64,000 nucleotides of DNA from Lepus europaeus (taxonomy: Eukaryota > Chordata > Mammalia > Lagomorpha > Leporidae). The position numbers and the translations under genes are program-made. Of this stretch, positions 23,401 through 35,280 are shown one piece after another (the first letter of the stretch is position 1; each line of letters starts with the position of its first letter). Under the pieces are notes generated by a model. It saw nothing but the letters and a program-made list of their open reading frames with translations, was not told where the DNA came from and made no database searches. The stretch lies in the NCBI RefSeq assembly GCF_033115175.1, contig NC_084836.1:64037097-64101096 (forward strand). The letters are read 5' to 3'.

Positions 23401-23889
23401 GTCTAGAACTTCTGAGGCTGTGAGAATTAAGTTCAATTAAATACAGTTATTAAACAGTGTTAGTTTATTAGTAAAAAAGAAGGCAGAGAGTTCTTCAGTC
23501 AATCCCCACGCTGCTTTTGCTTCTATTACAGTGATTCCAACTCATAGCAGAGTTAAAGTACAGGGCTGTGTCCTGCCTCCTGGCCCTGTGCCTAACTCAG
23601 CACCTGGCCTGCTGGGTGTTCCGCCCGGCTTGTTCCATGCAGTTGACTCAACCTGTAACGGAAATGTGCCAGGTTAAATATTCAACTGGGAATGTATAAA
23701 TACTCTAATCTTGGCTGAAATCCTAAGAGCAATTATGTTTGGGTAGTGAGATGCTTGTGACTTTAATTTCCTTCTTTATGCTTTTGGTATTTCCTCCAAA
23801 TCACAGCTTTAGCTGTTTGCAACAGAAAGCTGCTTGCAGAAATCAAGGGAATCTTCTCTCCATCTCCTTTAAATTGTGTGTAGTTTTCA

Positions 23890-24222
23890 TTTTAAATTTA
23901 TATGGGAGGCAGACACACACAGAGAAACAGAAAGAGAGGAGAGACAATGAGAGAGAGATAGCATGATCCCATTCACAGGTTCACTCCCCAGATGTCTGCA
24001 AAGGCTGGACTGAGTTGAGTGGGAGATGGGAGCCAGGAACTCAGCTGAGGTCTCCCATGTGGGTGGCAGGAGCCCAATTACTAAGACTGCTGGTGCTGCC
24101 TCCCAGGGTCTGCATTAGCAGGAAGCTGGGGCGAGCAGCGGAGCCAGAAATCAAACTCAGGCACTCCAACAAGGGACAGGGGCATTGTACCTGGCATCTT
24201 ACCCGCTAGACCAAATGCCTGC
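23890..24222 (-). repeat. Diverged CSINE, antisense
   Basis: AAATTTATATGGGAGGCAGA, GGTTCACTCCCCAGATGTCT and a close at TAGACCAAATGCCTGCC. It is more diverged than most copies here. Confidence 0.75.
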
Positions 24223-24589
24223 CACTGAATGGTGCTTGTCACTTTTACAACTTTTACCAACATTGAATAGGGACACAGCCAGCTAAATGGTTCTATAAAG
24301 ATGGCTATGGAAAGCAGAAGTATCCCTCCCTGCTCTCCCACTGTCTCCCACCCCACGGAGGAAGTGTTTTGTTTTCTGGTAGCTGATTCTCTGGGTTTTT
24401 GCCACCATACGTCTGATTGGGGTGCTCTCCTGGGTCAGTTTTGATTTAGATACGTTCCATGGCCTCTCAGTGTGGAACCTGATGCTTCAGCCTGTTTCCC
24501 CTCCTCTGCCTCCGCAGCCTACACTCTGCCAACGTAGTTATTCTAAAACCTGGCCAGACTGATGCTCAGTGTTGAAGAAGACTAGACAA

Positions 24590-24890
24590 GGGGCACTGTG
24601 GTATAGCAGGTAAAGCCACTGCCTGTGACGCCAGCATGCAATATGGGCACCAGTTCGAGTCCCAGATGCTGCACTTCTGATCCAGCTCCCTGATAATGCA
24701 CCTGGGAAAGCAGCAGAAGATGACACAAGTACTTGGGCCCCTGCACCCATGTGGGAGACCTGGAAGAAGCTCCTGCCTCCTGGCTCCTGCCTGGCCCAGC
24801 CCTCCCCATTGCAGCCCTTTTGGGAGTAAACCAGAAAATAGAAGATCTCTTTCTCTCTCTGCCTCTCAAATAAAATAAATAAATCTTTTA
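24590..24890 (+). repeat. CSINE, type 1
   Basis: GGGGCACTGTGGTATAGCAG to AAATAAAATAAATAAATC; full length. Confidence 0.9.
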
Positions 24891-25083
24891 AAAAAAATAC
24901 TATGCAAATAATTATTTTTTATTTTTGGCACATTTTATTTTCTCTAGAGTTAACAATTGTCTTTATTTGCTTAGTTTTTTTTTTATATCCTAATAACCTA
25001 AGTGAATATTCCTCTAAAACTGCCATTATTTATTGCTTTTCTTATCCTCTCTCTAATGCAAAGAGCATACAGTGATACGTACC

Positions 25084-25394
25084 TTTTAAAAAATGTTTAT
25101 TTTACTTATCTAAAAGGCAGAGTTACAGACAGAGATCAAAGAGAGAGAGAGAGAGAGAGATCCTCCATTTGGTGCACTCTCCAAATGGCTGAAACAGCCA
25201 GGGCTGGGCCAGGCCCAAGCCAGAAGCCTGGAACTCCACCCTAGTCTCCCACGTGGGTGTCAGGGCCCAAGCACTTGGGCCGTCTTCTGCTGCTTTCCCA
25301 GGCCATAGCAGAGAGCTAGAATTTGTACCAGCACTGAAATGGGATGCTCGCGTCACAGGGGGCAGCTTAATCTGCTGTGCTACATGCCAGCCCC
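25084..25394 (-). repeat. CSINE, type 1, antisense
   Basis: TTTTAAAAAATGTTTATTTT at the tail side, (GA)n at 25140-25160, and ACATGCCAGCCCC at the far end. Confidence 0.88.
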
Positions 25395-26880
25395 AAGGTG
25401 ACAAGTATCTCATCTATCTTATTGGGAATGAAATTATAGAAATAAAGGATTGGTTCTTATTTTAAAGTGTAGTAAACAAGTAAATGAAATCCTAGTAAAT
25501 AAGTAAATGAGAGCAATAAATAAGTAATATTGAAAGCAATTAGTCAATTCACCTTGTTTTTCCCAGTATTTGACGTAGAATAATTGGAAAAAAACATCCG
25601 CCGCCATGGAAAAAAGGTCACCTATTCTCCCAAATCCAGATCTCCAGGTTCAAGATGTTAGACCCCAAGAGAAGCTCCCAGATTGGGACTGGGTGCCAGG
25701 GGCGGGAGGGAATTTGTTCCCGGAAATATGAAAGTGTCAGGATGCAGTCCTCCACTTGCTGTCATTTACAGCTGCAAACTGATTGCACTAACCTGCAATG
25801 AGCCAGCTCGTTCCAGTGGCCAAGGGAGAGTGAGATCAGCCATTCATTTGAGGTCAGAGCGTCTATGAGATACATAATAACCAATTAACGCACCCTACCT
25901 GAGTGGCCAGCGGAAGAATTCCTGTGAAAACCAGGTCACTTACTGCAAACCATGGCTGCAGTAGGGATCAAAGTTAAACATTTGTGTACCGTAAGCCAGG
26001 AAAACACAGGCAGGGAGAGTGTGTGGGCAGGGAATGTCTTTGTACAACCAGCCAGTGAGGTGCTCAGGGTCCAGTCCCACAGGGTCAGTTGGACAAGTCT
26101 TACAATCCAGCAAGAGGAGCTTTTGCTTGAGAGAGCAAAATTTCATAAACAGAAGAAAAACCTTATCATCTATCGAAGAGAGGGAAAGCTAAAGCGAGTG
26201 CCAAGTGTTCAGCCCAGAAACGAATCCAGGGGTAATGCTGAGCCCATCAGGCAAAGGCTAGGCAGCAAGGCAGGTGCAAGGCTGTCAGAGGAGCAGTGAG
26301 CGGTGCACGGAGAGCAGTGGTAGTGAGTGAATCAGAGGAGGACCACGCGTGATTCCCCGGAGTAGCTACTTCCACGAGCTCCACGGGGTCAGAGGGTTGC
26401 CTGATGGGGAGTTCAGCTGCACAAGTTCCGCTGAAGGAGAGGATGCTCTCTCAGCTGGCACCCTGCAGGCATACGCAGATGTCCCATACAACAGCCATGT
26501 ATGAGTGAGATGACCACTGAAGCTTAATAAAGCTAATTTGCACGCCAAGTGAATCCTTCTCTCTCGGGGAAATGGACAATGATCTGGCTTCTCATTCTAA
26601 TAAGGCATGCAAATGGGGTGCTTGTTTGTGTGATTGTACTATGCACCTGCCAAAGACACGGGGATTGCCACCCAGAGGTGAATAGCAATAGGGCCTTGTG
26701 TCTTCTCTTCTTGTTGTAGGAGAATGAGAATGTCTTCATTGTACAGGGGAACATGCATCTCACAGCCAAAGGCACAAGTTGTTTTGTTGTCTTGTGCCCA
26801 GAAGCACTGAGTGGTTGCAGAGGGACTGAGAGACGGACTGCGTTGGTTATGAAGCCATTTTCTCTAAGCTTCTTGTTTCT
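25395..26880 (+). other. Unassigned intergenic sequence
   Basis: AT-rich at first, then unique. A 115-codon open frame at 25952-26299 (+) resembles nothing I know. Confidence 0.3.
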
Positions 26881-27240
26881 TTTCTTTTTTTTTTCTTTCT
26901 TTATTTTTATTTTATTTTATTTTTTTTGACAGGCAGAGTGGACAGCGAGAGAGAGAGACAGGGAGAAAGGTCTTCCTTTACCATTGGTTCACCCTCCAAT
27001 GGCCGCTGGGGCCGGCGCACCGCGCTGATCTGAAGCCAGGAGCCAGGTGCTTCTCCTGGTCTCCCATGGGGTGCAGGGCCCAAGGACTTGGGCCATCCTC
27101 CACTGCACTCCCGAGCCACAGCAGAGAGCTGGCCTGGAAGAGGGGCAACCGGGACAAAATCTGGCGCCCCAACTGAGACTAGAACCTGGGGTGCCGGCGC
27201 CACAGGCAGAGGATTAGCCTATTGAGCCGCGGCGCCGGCC
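26881..27240 (-). repeat. CSINE, type 2, antisense, T-rich tail
   Basis: Target duplication around AGCTTGTTTCTTT on the right (27241-) and AGCTTCTTGTTTCTTT on the left. Ends GAGCCGCGGCGCCGGCC, close to the youngest consensus seen in the window. Confidence 0.93.
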
Positions 27241-27256
27241 AGCTTGTTTCTTTACG

Positions 27257-27616
27257 TTACCGTGCCTGGAAATCTGCAAGTCGTGTTTCTCCTCTGCTAG
27301 CTTCTCTCCAGGATCTTCTAACAGGGGCTCCATGGGGAGAGCAGGTGCGGGATTTCCTCCCTCGTGTTTGCTTTCCTTCCCTGCCAATGTCACCCAGGCA
27401 ACCATTCTTCACCAGGGCATCAACACTGGGTCCAGCAGCGACCTTGGGCTGCAGGTTGCAGCTCTTCTCCACCCCAGGCACCTGCTGCCTCCTCCGCAGG
27501 GTCTGAGTTCCAGCTGCTTCAGGAGCTCTCTTTGGAGCAGGAAGATTCAAATAATCAGACCACTTTTCCTCCGCAGTCCTAGGAGCGGCCATTGCTTCTG
27601 GCAGTTTCCGTGTCAT
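27257..27616 (-). other. Unrecognised 119-codon open frame
   Basis: An uninterrupted minus-strand frame with a low-complexity, basic, Pro/Arg-rich translation and two early Met codons. It has no signal peptide or membrane segment and no family motif I recognise. Beyond its 3' end the sequence runs into a CSINE insertion. It could be the remnant of a processed gene copy or chance; I assign no function. Confidence 0.2.
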
Positions 27617-28444
27617 GCAACCCAGTGTTCCCTTCCTCTCTTCAGTTCTCCCAATTCCTGGTTAGCAGTTACGTAGATCCCATTCTGGTGTGGTTTCGGG
27701 CTTTCTGCTTGCACTCTAAATGCGGCTTGCACCCCTGGGCATTCTGACATACTCATTCACTTACAGAAGATTCTGCCCTCTTCCCGTTTCAGAATCGCCA
27801 CTATAACCAGGGTTACCATACATCCCAGTTTGCCTAGAAAGACCCAGGGTTACGCTCGTTGTCCAAGCACAGCTGATAGTAGCGTCCCCTTTCTCTTTCG
27901 AAGGCATTTCTATGAAATGAAATACACGGCTGTCTAGAATATAAGGAGCCACTGTTCCTGGTGCTCACCTCTGGTGTGGTGGAGGGCAAGAAACAGAAAC
28001 CATGGCTCAACAACAAATGGATGACATTAGTTAAAAGTAAAAAATACCACCAACAAAATAGATTATGACATTTAAAAATTCATGAAAGAAATTAAGTCCA
28101 AAATTAATGTAGAAAATATTAAGTATGATTTATTTGAAAATTGCTAAGAAAGATTTTAAGTGTTTTACTACAAAAAAGAGATTAATATGTGAAGTTATAT
28201 ATGTGCAAATTAGTTCATGTAGCCATTCTACAAAGTATACATATTTCAAAGCATCATGTCGTATAGCATGATTATATATAATTCTCATCAATTTAAACAC
28301 CTAATAAATTAATTTAAAATGACGATTATTTTTAAATGTTTGGTGTCGACATGGGAAAATATATCTAGTTTAGACAGGACTGATTTATAATAATGTTAAA
28401 AGAAAAAAAAGTTTCAAGTTTGTTACAGAAATTCCGTAACTGAG
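27617..28444 (+). other. AT-rich intergenic sequence
   Basis: 27.9-28.4 kb is strongly AT-rich with no recognisable element. Confidence 0.35.
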
Positions 28445-28740
28445 AGCCAACCGTGGTGCACAGTGGGCTAAGCCACTTGGGATGCCCACGTCCCATATCG
28501 GACTGCCAGGTTTGGGTCCTGGATCCTCCACTTCTCATTCAGCTTCCTACTAATGTGCCTGGGAAGGCAGAATATGATGGCTCAAGTACTGGGGTCCCTA
28601 TCACCCACATGGGACACCCAGATGGAGTTCCTGGCTCCTGGGTTTGGCCTGGCCCAGCTCTGGCTTTTGCAATCATTCGGGGAGTCAATGGGTGAAAGGG
28701 AGATCTCTCACTCTTCCTTTCAAATAAATAAGTAAATCTT
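28445..28740 (+). repeat. CSINE, type 1
   Basis: GCCAACCGTGGTGCACAGTG to CAAATAAATAAGTAAATC. Confidence 0.88.
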
Positions 28741-28800
28741 AAAGAAATTATATAACTTAACAGAGAAAGTAAACTCTCATTAAAAATAGAGTATTTGGGG

Positions 28801-29130
28801 CCAGCACTGTGGCTTAACGGGCTGATCCTCCGCCTTGCGGCGCCAGCACACCGGGTTCTAGTCCCGGTTGGGGCGCCGGATTCTGTCCCGGTTGCCCCTC
28901 TTCCAGGCCAGCTCTCTGCTATGGCCCAGGAAGGCAGTGGAGGATGACCCAAGTGCTTGGGCTCTGCACCCGCATGGGAGACCAGGAGAAGCGCCTGGCT
29001 CCTGGCTTTGGATCAGCGAGATGCGCCATCCGCAGCGGCCATCGGAGGGTGAACCAATGGCAAAAAGGAAGACCTTTCTCTCTGTCTCTCTCTCTCATTA
29101 TCCACTCTGCCTGTCAAAAAAAAAAAAAAA
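28801..29130 (+). repeat. CSINE, type 2, first of three in a row
   Basis: Bounded by AATAGAGTATTTGGGG on both sides (28785-28800 and 29129-29144). The right duplicate runs straight into the GGGGCC start of the next CSINE, so the element inserted exactly at the 5' boundary of the older copy. Confidence 0.94.
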
Positions 29131-29140
29131 TAGAGTATTT

Positions 29141-29392
29141 GGGGCCAAGACTGTGGTGGAGTAGGTTAGCCTCTGCCTGCAGTGCCAGCATCCCACACGG
29201 GCCCCAGTCTGAGTCCTGGCTGCTCCAATTCAGATCCAACTCCTTGATTATGGCCTGGGAAAGCAGTGGGAGATGGCTGAAGTTCTTGGGCCCCTGTACC
29301 AATGTGGGAGACCTGGAAGGAGCTCCTGGCTCCTGGCTTTAGATCAGCTCAGCTCTGGCCATTGTGATCAGAGTGAACCAGCAGATAGAAGA

Positions 29393-29445
<53 letters not shown>

Positions 29446-29483
29446 CTCTACCTCTCAAGTAAATAAATAAAATATTTTTAAAA
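29141..29483 (+). repeat. CSINE, type 1, second of three
   Basis: GGGGCCAAGACTGTGGTGGA to AAATAAATAAAATATTTTTA. Contains the perfect (TC)n run 29393-29440. Confidence 0.93.
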
Positions 29484-29496
29484 AAAAGATTAAATG

Positions 29497-29834
29497 GGCC
29501 GGCGCCGAGGCTCACTAGGCTAATCCTCTGCCTTGACGCGCCGGCACATCAGGTTCTAGTCCCGGTTGGGGCACCGATCCTGTCCCGGTTGCCCCTCTTC
29601 CAGGCCAGCTCTCTGCTGTGGCTCTGGAGTGCAGTGGAGGATGGCCCAAGTGCTTGGGCCCTGCACCCCATGGGAGACCAGGAGAAGCACCTGGCTCCTG
29701 CCATCGGATCAGCACAGTGCGCCGGCCGCAGCGCGCCTACCGCGGCGGCCATTGAAGGGTGAACCAACGGCAAAAAGGAAGACCTTTCTCTCTGTCTCTC
29801 TCTCACTGTCCACTCTGCCTGTCAAAAAAAAAAA
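29497..29834 (+). repeat. CSINE, type 2, third of three
   Basis: Flanked by AAAAGATTAAATG (29484-29496 and 29835-29847). Retains the CGCAGCGCGCCTACCGCGGC segment, also partly present at 63,181-63,220, suggesting a young subfamily. Confidence 0.94.
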
Positions 29835-29837
29835 AAA

Positions 29838-30240
29838 AGATTAAATGAGGATATGTGGGTGGACCTAATCCAATTCATAAGAAGTGGAATGGTTGGAGCG
29901 TGGGCAGGAGGGAGTGTAGGGTGGGAAGTATCACTATGTTCCTATGTATATATGTATATACAAAATACATGAAACTTGTATAACTTAAATACAATTTTAA
30001 AAATAAAAATTCTAAAAATTTTAAACAAGAAGTGGAAGATCTCTCCCCCCCCCCCCCACATGAGGACACAATGACAAAGCAACCATCTACAGGCAAGGAA
30101 GGGCTCTCATCAGAACCACATCACCCTGGACTTTACCATGGACTTCGAGCTCCAGAACTGCGAGACAATGGCCTCCTGTTGTTTAAGCCACTGGGTCTAA
30201 GGTATTCCATTATGGTAGCCCCACACGGATATTAGTTAAT
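29838..30240 (+). mobile_element. MaLR-type LTR (MST/MLT-like), split by an L1 end
   Basis: GGACCTAATCCAATTCATAA on the left; GCAACCATCTACAGGCAAGG, GTTGTTTAAGCCACTGGGTC and a final ATATTAGTTAATGG on the right are the order of the 3' half of a MaLR LTR in sense orientation. A poly(C) run lies at 30045-30058. Confidence 0.6.
29890..30026 (+). mobile_element. Short L1 3' end (rabbit type)
   Basis: 137 bp ending ACATGAAACTTGTATAACTT and an A-rich tail, flanked by the perfect duplication AAGAAGTGGAA (29879-29889 and 30027-30037). A strongly 5'-truncated insertion. Confidence 0.85.
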
Positions 30241-30684
30241 GGGTAACACAGTATTTATGTAGCTTCATAATTACCTCCCCCCCCCCAAAAAAAACACTAA
30301 TTACTTCATGGAGGCGAAGCCTGGCAAAGGCCGCCGGAGCCAAGTGGCGAACACAAACGATGTCAGGAATGAGACAAATCGTAATTATGCGCCCCCTACA
30401 GGATGCAATGAGATAGCTACTATTCTCTACTATTCATCTCTGCCCTGTTTACCTTCCCGACCTCATCGATTGCTGGCTCCCAGGGTGACCACTGTGACCC
30501 CACACCTACGCAAATATCGTTTTCTACCCTCTGTTTACATTTTTTACCATAATACACTGTCCCCTTTTGCCAGTGTCTTTAGTCAGTCTTAGCCCTAACC
30601 CTGGCCCCAACAGACTGAAAAAACTTCTCTTAGCACTCTCATTTCCTCTTCTAGGAAAGATGCTTTACTGTTGTCTGCCGCTTC

Positions 30685-31035
30685 TTTTTTTTAAGATTAT
30701 TTTTTAAATATTTATTTCTTTATTTGAAAGAGTTACACAGAGAGGGAAGGAGAGGCGGGGGGGGGTGGGCGGGGAGGGTCTTCCATCCGATGGTTCACTC
30801 CCCAGCTGGCTGCAATGGCCGGAGCTGCGCCAATCCGAAGCCAGAAGCCAGGAGCTTCCTCCAGGTCTCCCATGTGGGTGCAGGGGCCCAAGGACATGGG
30901 TCATCTTCCACTGCTTTCCCAGGCCATAGCAGAGAGCTGGATTGGAAGTGGAGCAGCCGGGACTCGAACCAGTGTCCAAATGGGATGCCGGCACTGAGGA
31001 TGGTGGCTTTACCTGCTACGCCACAGCACCACCCC
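30685..31035 (-). repeat. CSINE, type 1, antisense, inside class I ERV remnant
   Basis: Target duplication TGTCTGCCGCTTCT / TGTCTGCTGCTTCT (30672-30685 and 31036-31049). A poly(G) run lies at 30758-30766. Confidence 0.93.
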
Positions 31036-31844
31036 TGTCTGCTGCTTCTAACCTGGCCCCCTTTCATGGCTCCAATCCCCCACTACCTTTCACCCCCACT
31101 TGTCACTCTTCCAGGTCCACCCCCTACTGCCCACCACTCCTCCTCACACCCAGTGGAAGTGGCTGCCATGGCAATTACTCATCAAGTCCCCCAGCCAGAA
31201 AGAAGCCTAAAGGTTGTCTCTTTCCATGCAGTTGTCATGTATAGGACCAGAAGCACGGGCTCTCCTTCTCCGTGGCAACCAGGCGTACCTCTGCCTCCCC
31301 ACCAGCCAGACAGGGACTTATACACTCACCTTCCTGTCTCCCACTTTGTCCTATACCCTAGACCAATCTATGTTTTCTGTCCCTCTAAGCCACCTCATTG
31401 AGAGGAATTTTGGGCTCGGCACCTTGCTAATCTCACTGGGTGGCTTGGTAGGAATTGGAACAGGAATGGCTGGATTGGCCATTTTGGTAGACAAAGCAAA
31501 TAAAATTGAAGACCTATCCCTCCCTCAGCATGAGGAGATGAGGCAACTGCCTCATCTCCAGGATCAGGTGGATTCATCAGTGGCTACTAGTAGTTCTCCA
31601 GAACTGTGGGGGCTAGACCTCCTTTGCCTCTTTTTGGGTGAATAATGTTGTTTTTACACCAATAAATTGGGTGTGGCAAGACAAGGGTTCAAATGCATTA
31701 AAAAATGTGGTAACAAAATGTGTTCCCAAAATAATCCTGCCTCATCTTGGCCATCTTTTCTGTCATAGGCAAGGTCTCTAATATCTCCTTTTATCCTCCT
31801 AATCATAGTGCTCCTACTCCAACCATGTCTAATTAACTTATTTT

Positions 31845-32171
31845 TGGGCTGGCACTGTGGCGCAGTGGGTCAACGCCCTGGCCTGAAGCACCGGCATCCC
31901 ATATGGGCACCAGTTTGAGTCCTGGCTGCTCCTCTTCCAATCCAGCTCTCTGCTATGGCCTGGGAAAGCAGTGGAAGATGGCCTAAGTGCTTTTTTGCCC
32001 CTGCACCCATGTGGGAGACCTGGAAGAAGCTCCTAGCTCCTGGTTTCAGATTGGCGCAGCTGTGGCCATTGCAGCCAATTGGAGAGTGAACCAACAGTGG
32101 AAAACCTTTCTCTCTCTCTGTCTCTCCTCTCTCTGTATAACTCTTTCAAATAAATAAGTAAAAATATTTAT
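31845..32171 (+). repeat. CSINE, type 1, within env remnant
   Basis: Target duplication AATTAACTTATTT (31831-31843 and 32172-32184). It splits the membrane-span coding remnant. Confidence 0.94.
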
Positions 32172-32884
32172 AATTAACTTATTTCAAAAGTTCTTACAGG
32201 AATGAATGACTACTCCATCCCAAGCCATCATGCAGGAACAACACAAGACTGCTCTCCTTCTTCCATCAATCTGATCTTGAGTATAGATTCCCCTGCCCTG
32301 TGGCTATCCCCATATCAGCAGGAAGTAGCCAGAAAGAAACCGGAATCCACCTCCTTGTCTCTACACAGATCCAGGATTAATGGAACAAAGACATAAGCTT
32401 CAGCCATTCTAGCTCCTCAACCAAAAATAGATAAAATCAGAATTTACCTCTTATCCTTAACATACTTTCAAGAGACCAATTGAGTCTCACACCCTGTGTT
32501 GTTCCCCACCCCAACCCCTGCAGTCTTTTTCAGGTTTGGAAGCCAGCACCAAACTTAAAAAAAAAAAAAAAAAAACCTGTATGGAAAAATTCAGCTCCAT
32601 CTGTCACCTCCACCTCCACTCCAGACCCCTAGCCCACCATGAGATAACAAGTCCAGTCTGCTAAGGACTGGGCCCTCTGCCACGTGTTCAGTCTGTGTGT
32701 GCTGGCAGTGGGTCACCCACCTCTGCAAATTTATTTATTTTCCTTGAATAAATTTGCTCTGGCTGAGAGTTTGTATCCTGTCTCCTCTCAGTTCTGCACC
32801 CTTTTCCTTACTTTATTTGCATATAACCAGCACATCCTCCCATATACTTTAAAATCATCAGTAGATTACTTATAATAGCTAATA

Positions 32885-33192
32885 TGGAGGCTGCTATTGT
32901 GGCATAGCGGGCTAAGATGCCACCTGCAGCACCAGCATCCCACATGGGTGCCAGTTGGTGTCCCGACTGCTCCACTTCTGACCCAGCTCCTCTACTGCAC
33001 CTGGGAAAACATCGGAGACTGGCCCAAATGCTTGGGCCCCTGCACCCATGTGGGAGTCCCAGATGAAGTTCCTGGCCCCCATCTGGGGAGTGAACCAGCA
33101 GATAGAAGATCTCTTTTTCTCTCTCTCTCTCCTCCCCACCCCCGCCCCGTAACTCTGCTTTTCAAATACATACATACATAAATAAATCTTTG
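32885..33192 (+). repeat. CSINE, type 1
   Basis: GGAGGCTGCTATTGTGGCAT to ACATACATACATAAATAAAT. Confidence 0.9.
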
Positions 33193-33515
33193 AAAAATAC
33201 ACTTGCCATGCAGTATTGTTTAGGAAATGATGACAAGCAAAAAATCTGTGTGTTCAATAGGAGCACATTTTTCCCCCAATATTTTTGATTGATGGTTGAT
33301 TGAATGCACAGGTACAGAGGACTGACTGGACACACACATGCGGGTTTCAGATGGCTTGTGATTACAACTGGCGTAAAGCTTACAGAAGTATTAAAATAAC
33401 ACATATAGGACAATATCTTATCTTGGGTGCAGAGAATGTATTTGTAAACGTTATGCAAGACATACAAGGGTACCTCAAAAAGCTGGTGGAAAATAGAAAT
33501 AAAAGATAATTTTAG

Positions 33516-33812
33516 GGGTGGGCATTCGGAGCAACAGTTAGGACACCACTTGGCACACCTGCTCCTGAGTCAGAGTGCCTGGGTTTGAGTCCCAGGTCTG
33601 CTCCCAATAATCCCTTCCAGCTAAGGCACTTCCTGGGAGCCAGCAAGGTGATGGCTGAAGCAGCTGGGTCACCCATAGGAGAGTCCTAAGCTCCTGACTC
33701 CTGGCTTCAACCTGGCCCAGCCTATGCTGTTGTGGCCTTTTGGGAAATGAAGCAGCTAATGGGAGATCTCTAAATATAACTTTATCTCTCCCTTTCTGCC
33801 TTTTGAATAAGC
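33516..33812 (+). repeat. Old, diverged CSINE
   Basis: GGTGGGCATTCGGAGCAACA, CAGAGTGCCTGGGTTTGAGT and GAATAAGCAAGGCAAACAAC; an older subtype also seen at 46,323 and 47,227. Confidence 0.7.
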
Positions 33813-34152
33813 AAGGCAAACAACAATAAAGTGACTTTTTGAAGGGAACTTTCTTTTTCATGCAACAAGTTTTCGAAATCAATGCACAGTGTTTTCACAC
33901 TACATATTCTCCTTGAACATTTTGAAGAATTCTCACAGATGAGATAAAGGAAACAATCAATAAAAAGTCTTCTAGGTTTAAGAAAAAAAACCACTTCAAA
34001 CAAAATTAAAAAGAAAATTGGGAGAAAATATTTCATTATGTTTACTAAATAGTTACACACATAATAAATACCAGCTCTGTAGACAAGTCACAGAAAGCAA
34101 GACATCATTAGTAAGTGAATGTGAAAAGTATTTAAACATTTTTACTATCACA
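33813..34152 (+). other. AT-rich intergenic sequence
   Basis: No recognisable feature. Confidence 0.4.
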
Positions 34153-34162
34153 GAAAGGATCT

Positions 34163-34469
34163 TTTTAAAAAAAAAAATTTGTTTATTTATATGAAAGAGT
34201 TACACAGAGAGGGGAGAGGTCCTCCATCCAATAGTTCACTCCCCAGTTGACCGCAGTGCCAGAGCTGTGCCGATCCAAAGCCAGGAGCTTCCACCAGGCC
34301 TCCAACATGGGTGCAGGGACCCAAGGACTTGGACCATTTTCTGCTGCTATCCCAGGCCATAGCAGAGAGTTGGATGGGAAGTTGAGCAGCTAGGACATGA
34401 ACCAGCGCCCATATGGGATGCCAGCACTGCAGGCGGTTGCTTTACCTACTACGCCACAGCATCGGCCCC
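34163..34469 (-). repeat. CSINE, type 1, antisense
   Basis: Duplication AGAAAGGATCT / AGAAATGGATCT at 34152 and 34470. Confidence 0.92.
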
Positions 34470-34500
34470 AAGAAATGGATCTTAAAATATGTTCTATTCA

Positions 34501-34824
34501 GGCCAGCACCGCGGCTCACTTGGCTAATCCTCCAACTGCGGCGCCAGCACCCTGGGGTTCTAGTCCCGGTTGGGGCGCCGGATTCTGTCCTGGTTGCTCC
34601 TCTTCCAGTCCAGCTCTCTGCTGTGGCCCAGAAGTGCAGTGGAGGATGGCCCAGGTCTTTGGGCCCTGCACCCACATGGGAGACCAGGAGAAGCACCTGG
34701 CTCCTGGCTTCGGATCAGCGCAGTGCACTGGCCGTAGCGGCCACTTGGTGGGGTGAACCAACGGAAAAAAGAAAGACCTTTCTCTCCCTCTCACTGTCTA
34801 GCTCTGCCTGTCAAAAAAAAAAAA
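34501..34824 (+). repeat. CSINE, type 2
   Basis: Perfect 10-bp duplication GTTCTATTCA (34491-34500 and 34825-34834). Confidence 0.94.
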
Positions 34825-34956
34825 GTTCTATTCATTCATCAAATACAAGCATGAACATATATTTTAAAATGATAGCTTATGTATATAATTGGAAAAATAC
34901 GCAGTTGTTAGAGGAATATATTAGAAAATGTTCATGACATAGAAATGATTATGATT

Positions 34957-35278
34957 GGGGCTGGCACTGTGGCATAGAGGGTAAAGCTGCTGCCTGCAGC
35001 ACCAGCATCCCATATGGACACTAATTCATGTCCTAGCTGCTCCGCTTCCAATCCAGCTCTGTGCTCTGGTCTGGGAAAGCAGCACAAGATGGCTCAAGTC
35101 CATCTTCTGCACCCACATGGGAGACCTGGAAGAAGCTCCTGGCTCCTGGCTTCGGATTAGTGCAGCTCTGGCCATTGCGGCCATTTAGGGGAGTGAACCA
35201 GCAGATGGAAGACCTCTCTCTTTCTTTCTCCCTCTCTCTTTATGTAACTCCAACTCTCAAATAAATAAATAAATAAAT
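34957..35278 (+). repeat. CSINE, type 1
   Basis: GGGGCTGGCACTGTGGCATA to (AAAT)n; its tail is the landing site of the next copy. Confidence 0.92.
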
Positions 35279-35280
35279 GG

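Larger units (their letters stand above)
30302..32880 (+). pseudogene. Decayed class I (gamma-type) retroviral env region with possible 3' LTR
   Basis: In changing frames, about 31,200-31,640 shows parts of a gammaretrovirus-like envelope: the end of the surface subunit with a CLP block, a Gly-rich fusion-peptide-like stretch (GGLVGIGTGMAGLA), and a heptad/immunosuppressive-like region with LQDQVDS, WGLDLL and CLFLGE. A hydrophobic membrane-span remnant with LLLQPCLINLF follows at about 31,785-31,840 and resumes after a SINE. Several frameshifts and stops make it non-coding. 32,400-32,880 has GAATAAATTTGCTCTGGCTG and a pyrimidine-rich close, suggesting the R-U5 part of an LTR. The left part (30,302-30,680) is assigned only by position. 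Confidence 0.6.

Noticed and set aside
25952-26299. 115-codon frame on the + strand
   Set aside because: No homology features, no splice or promoter context, and no conservation evidence; length is compatible with chance.
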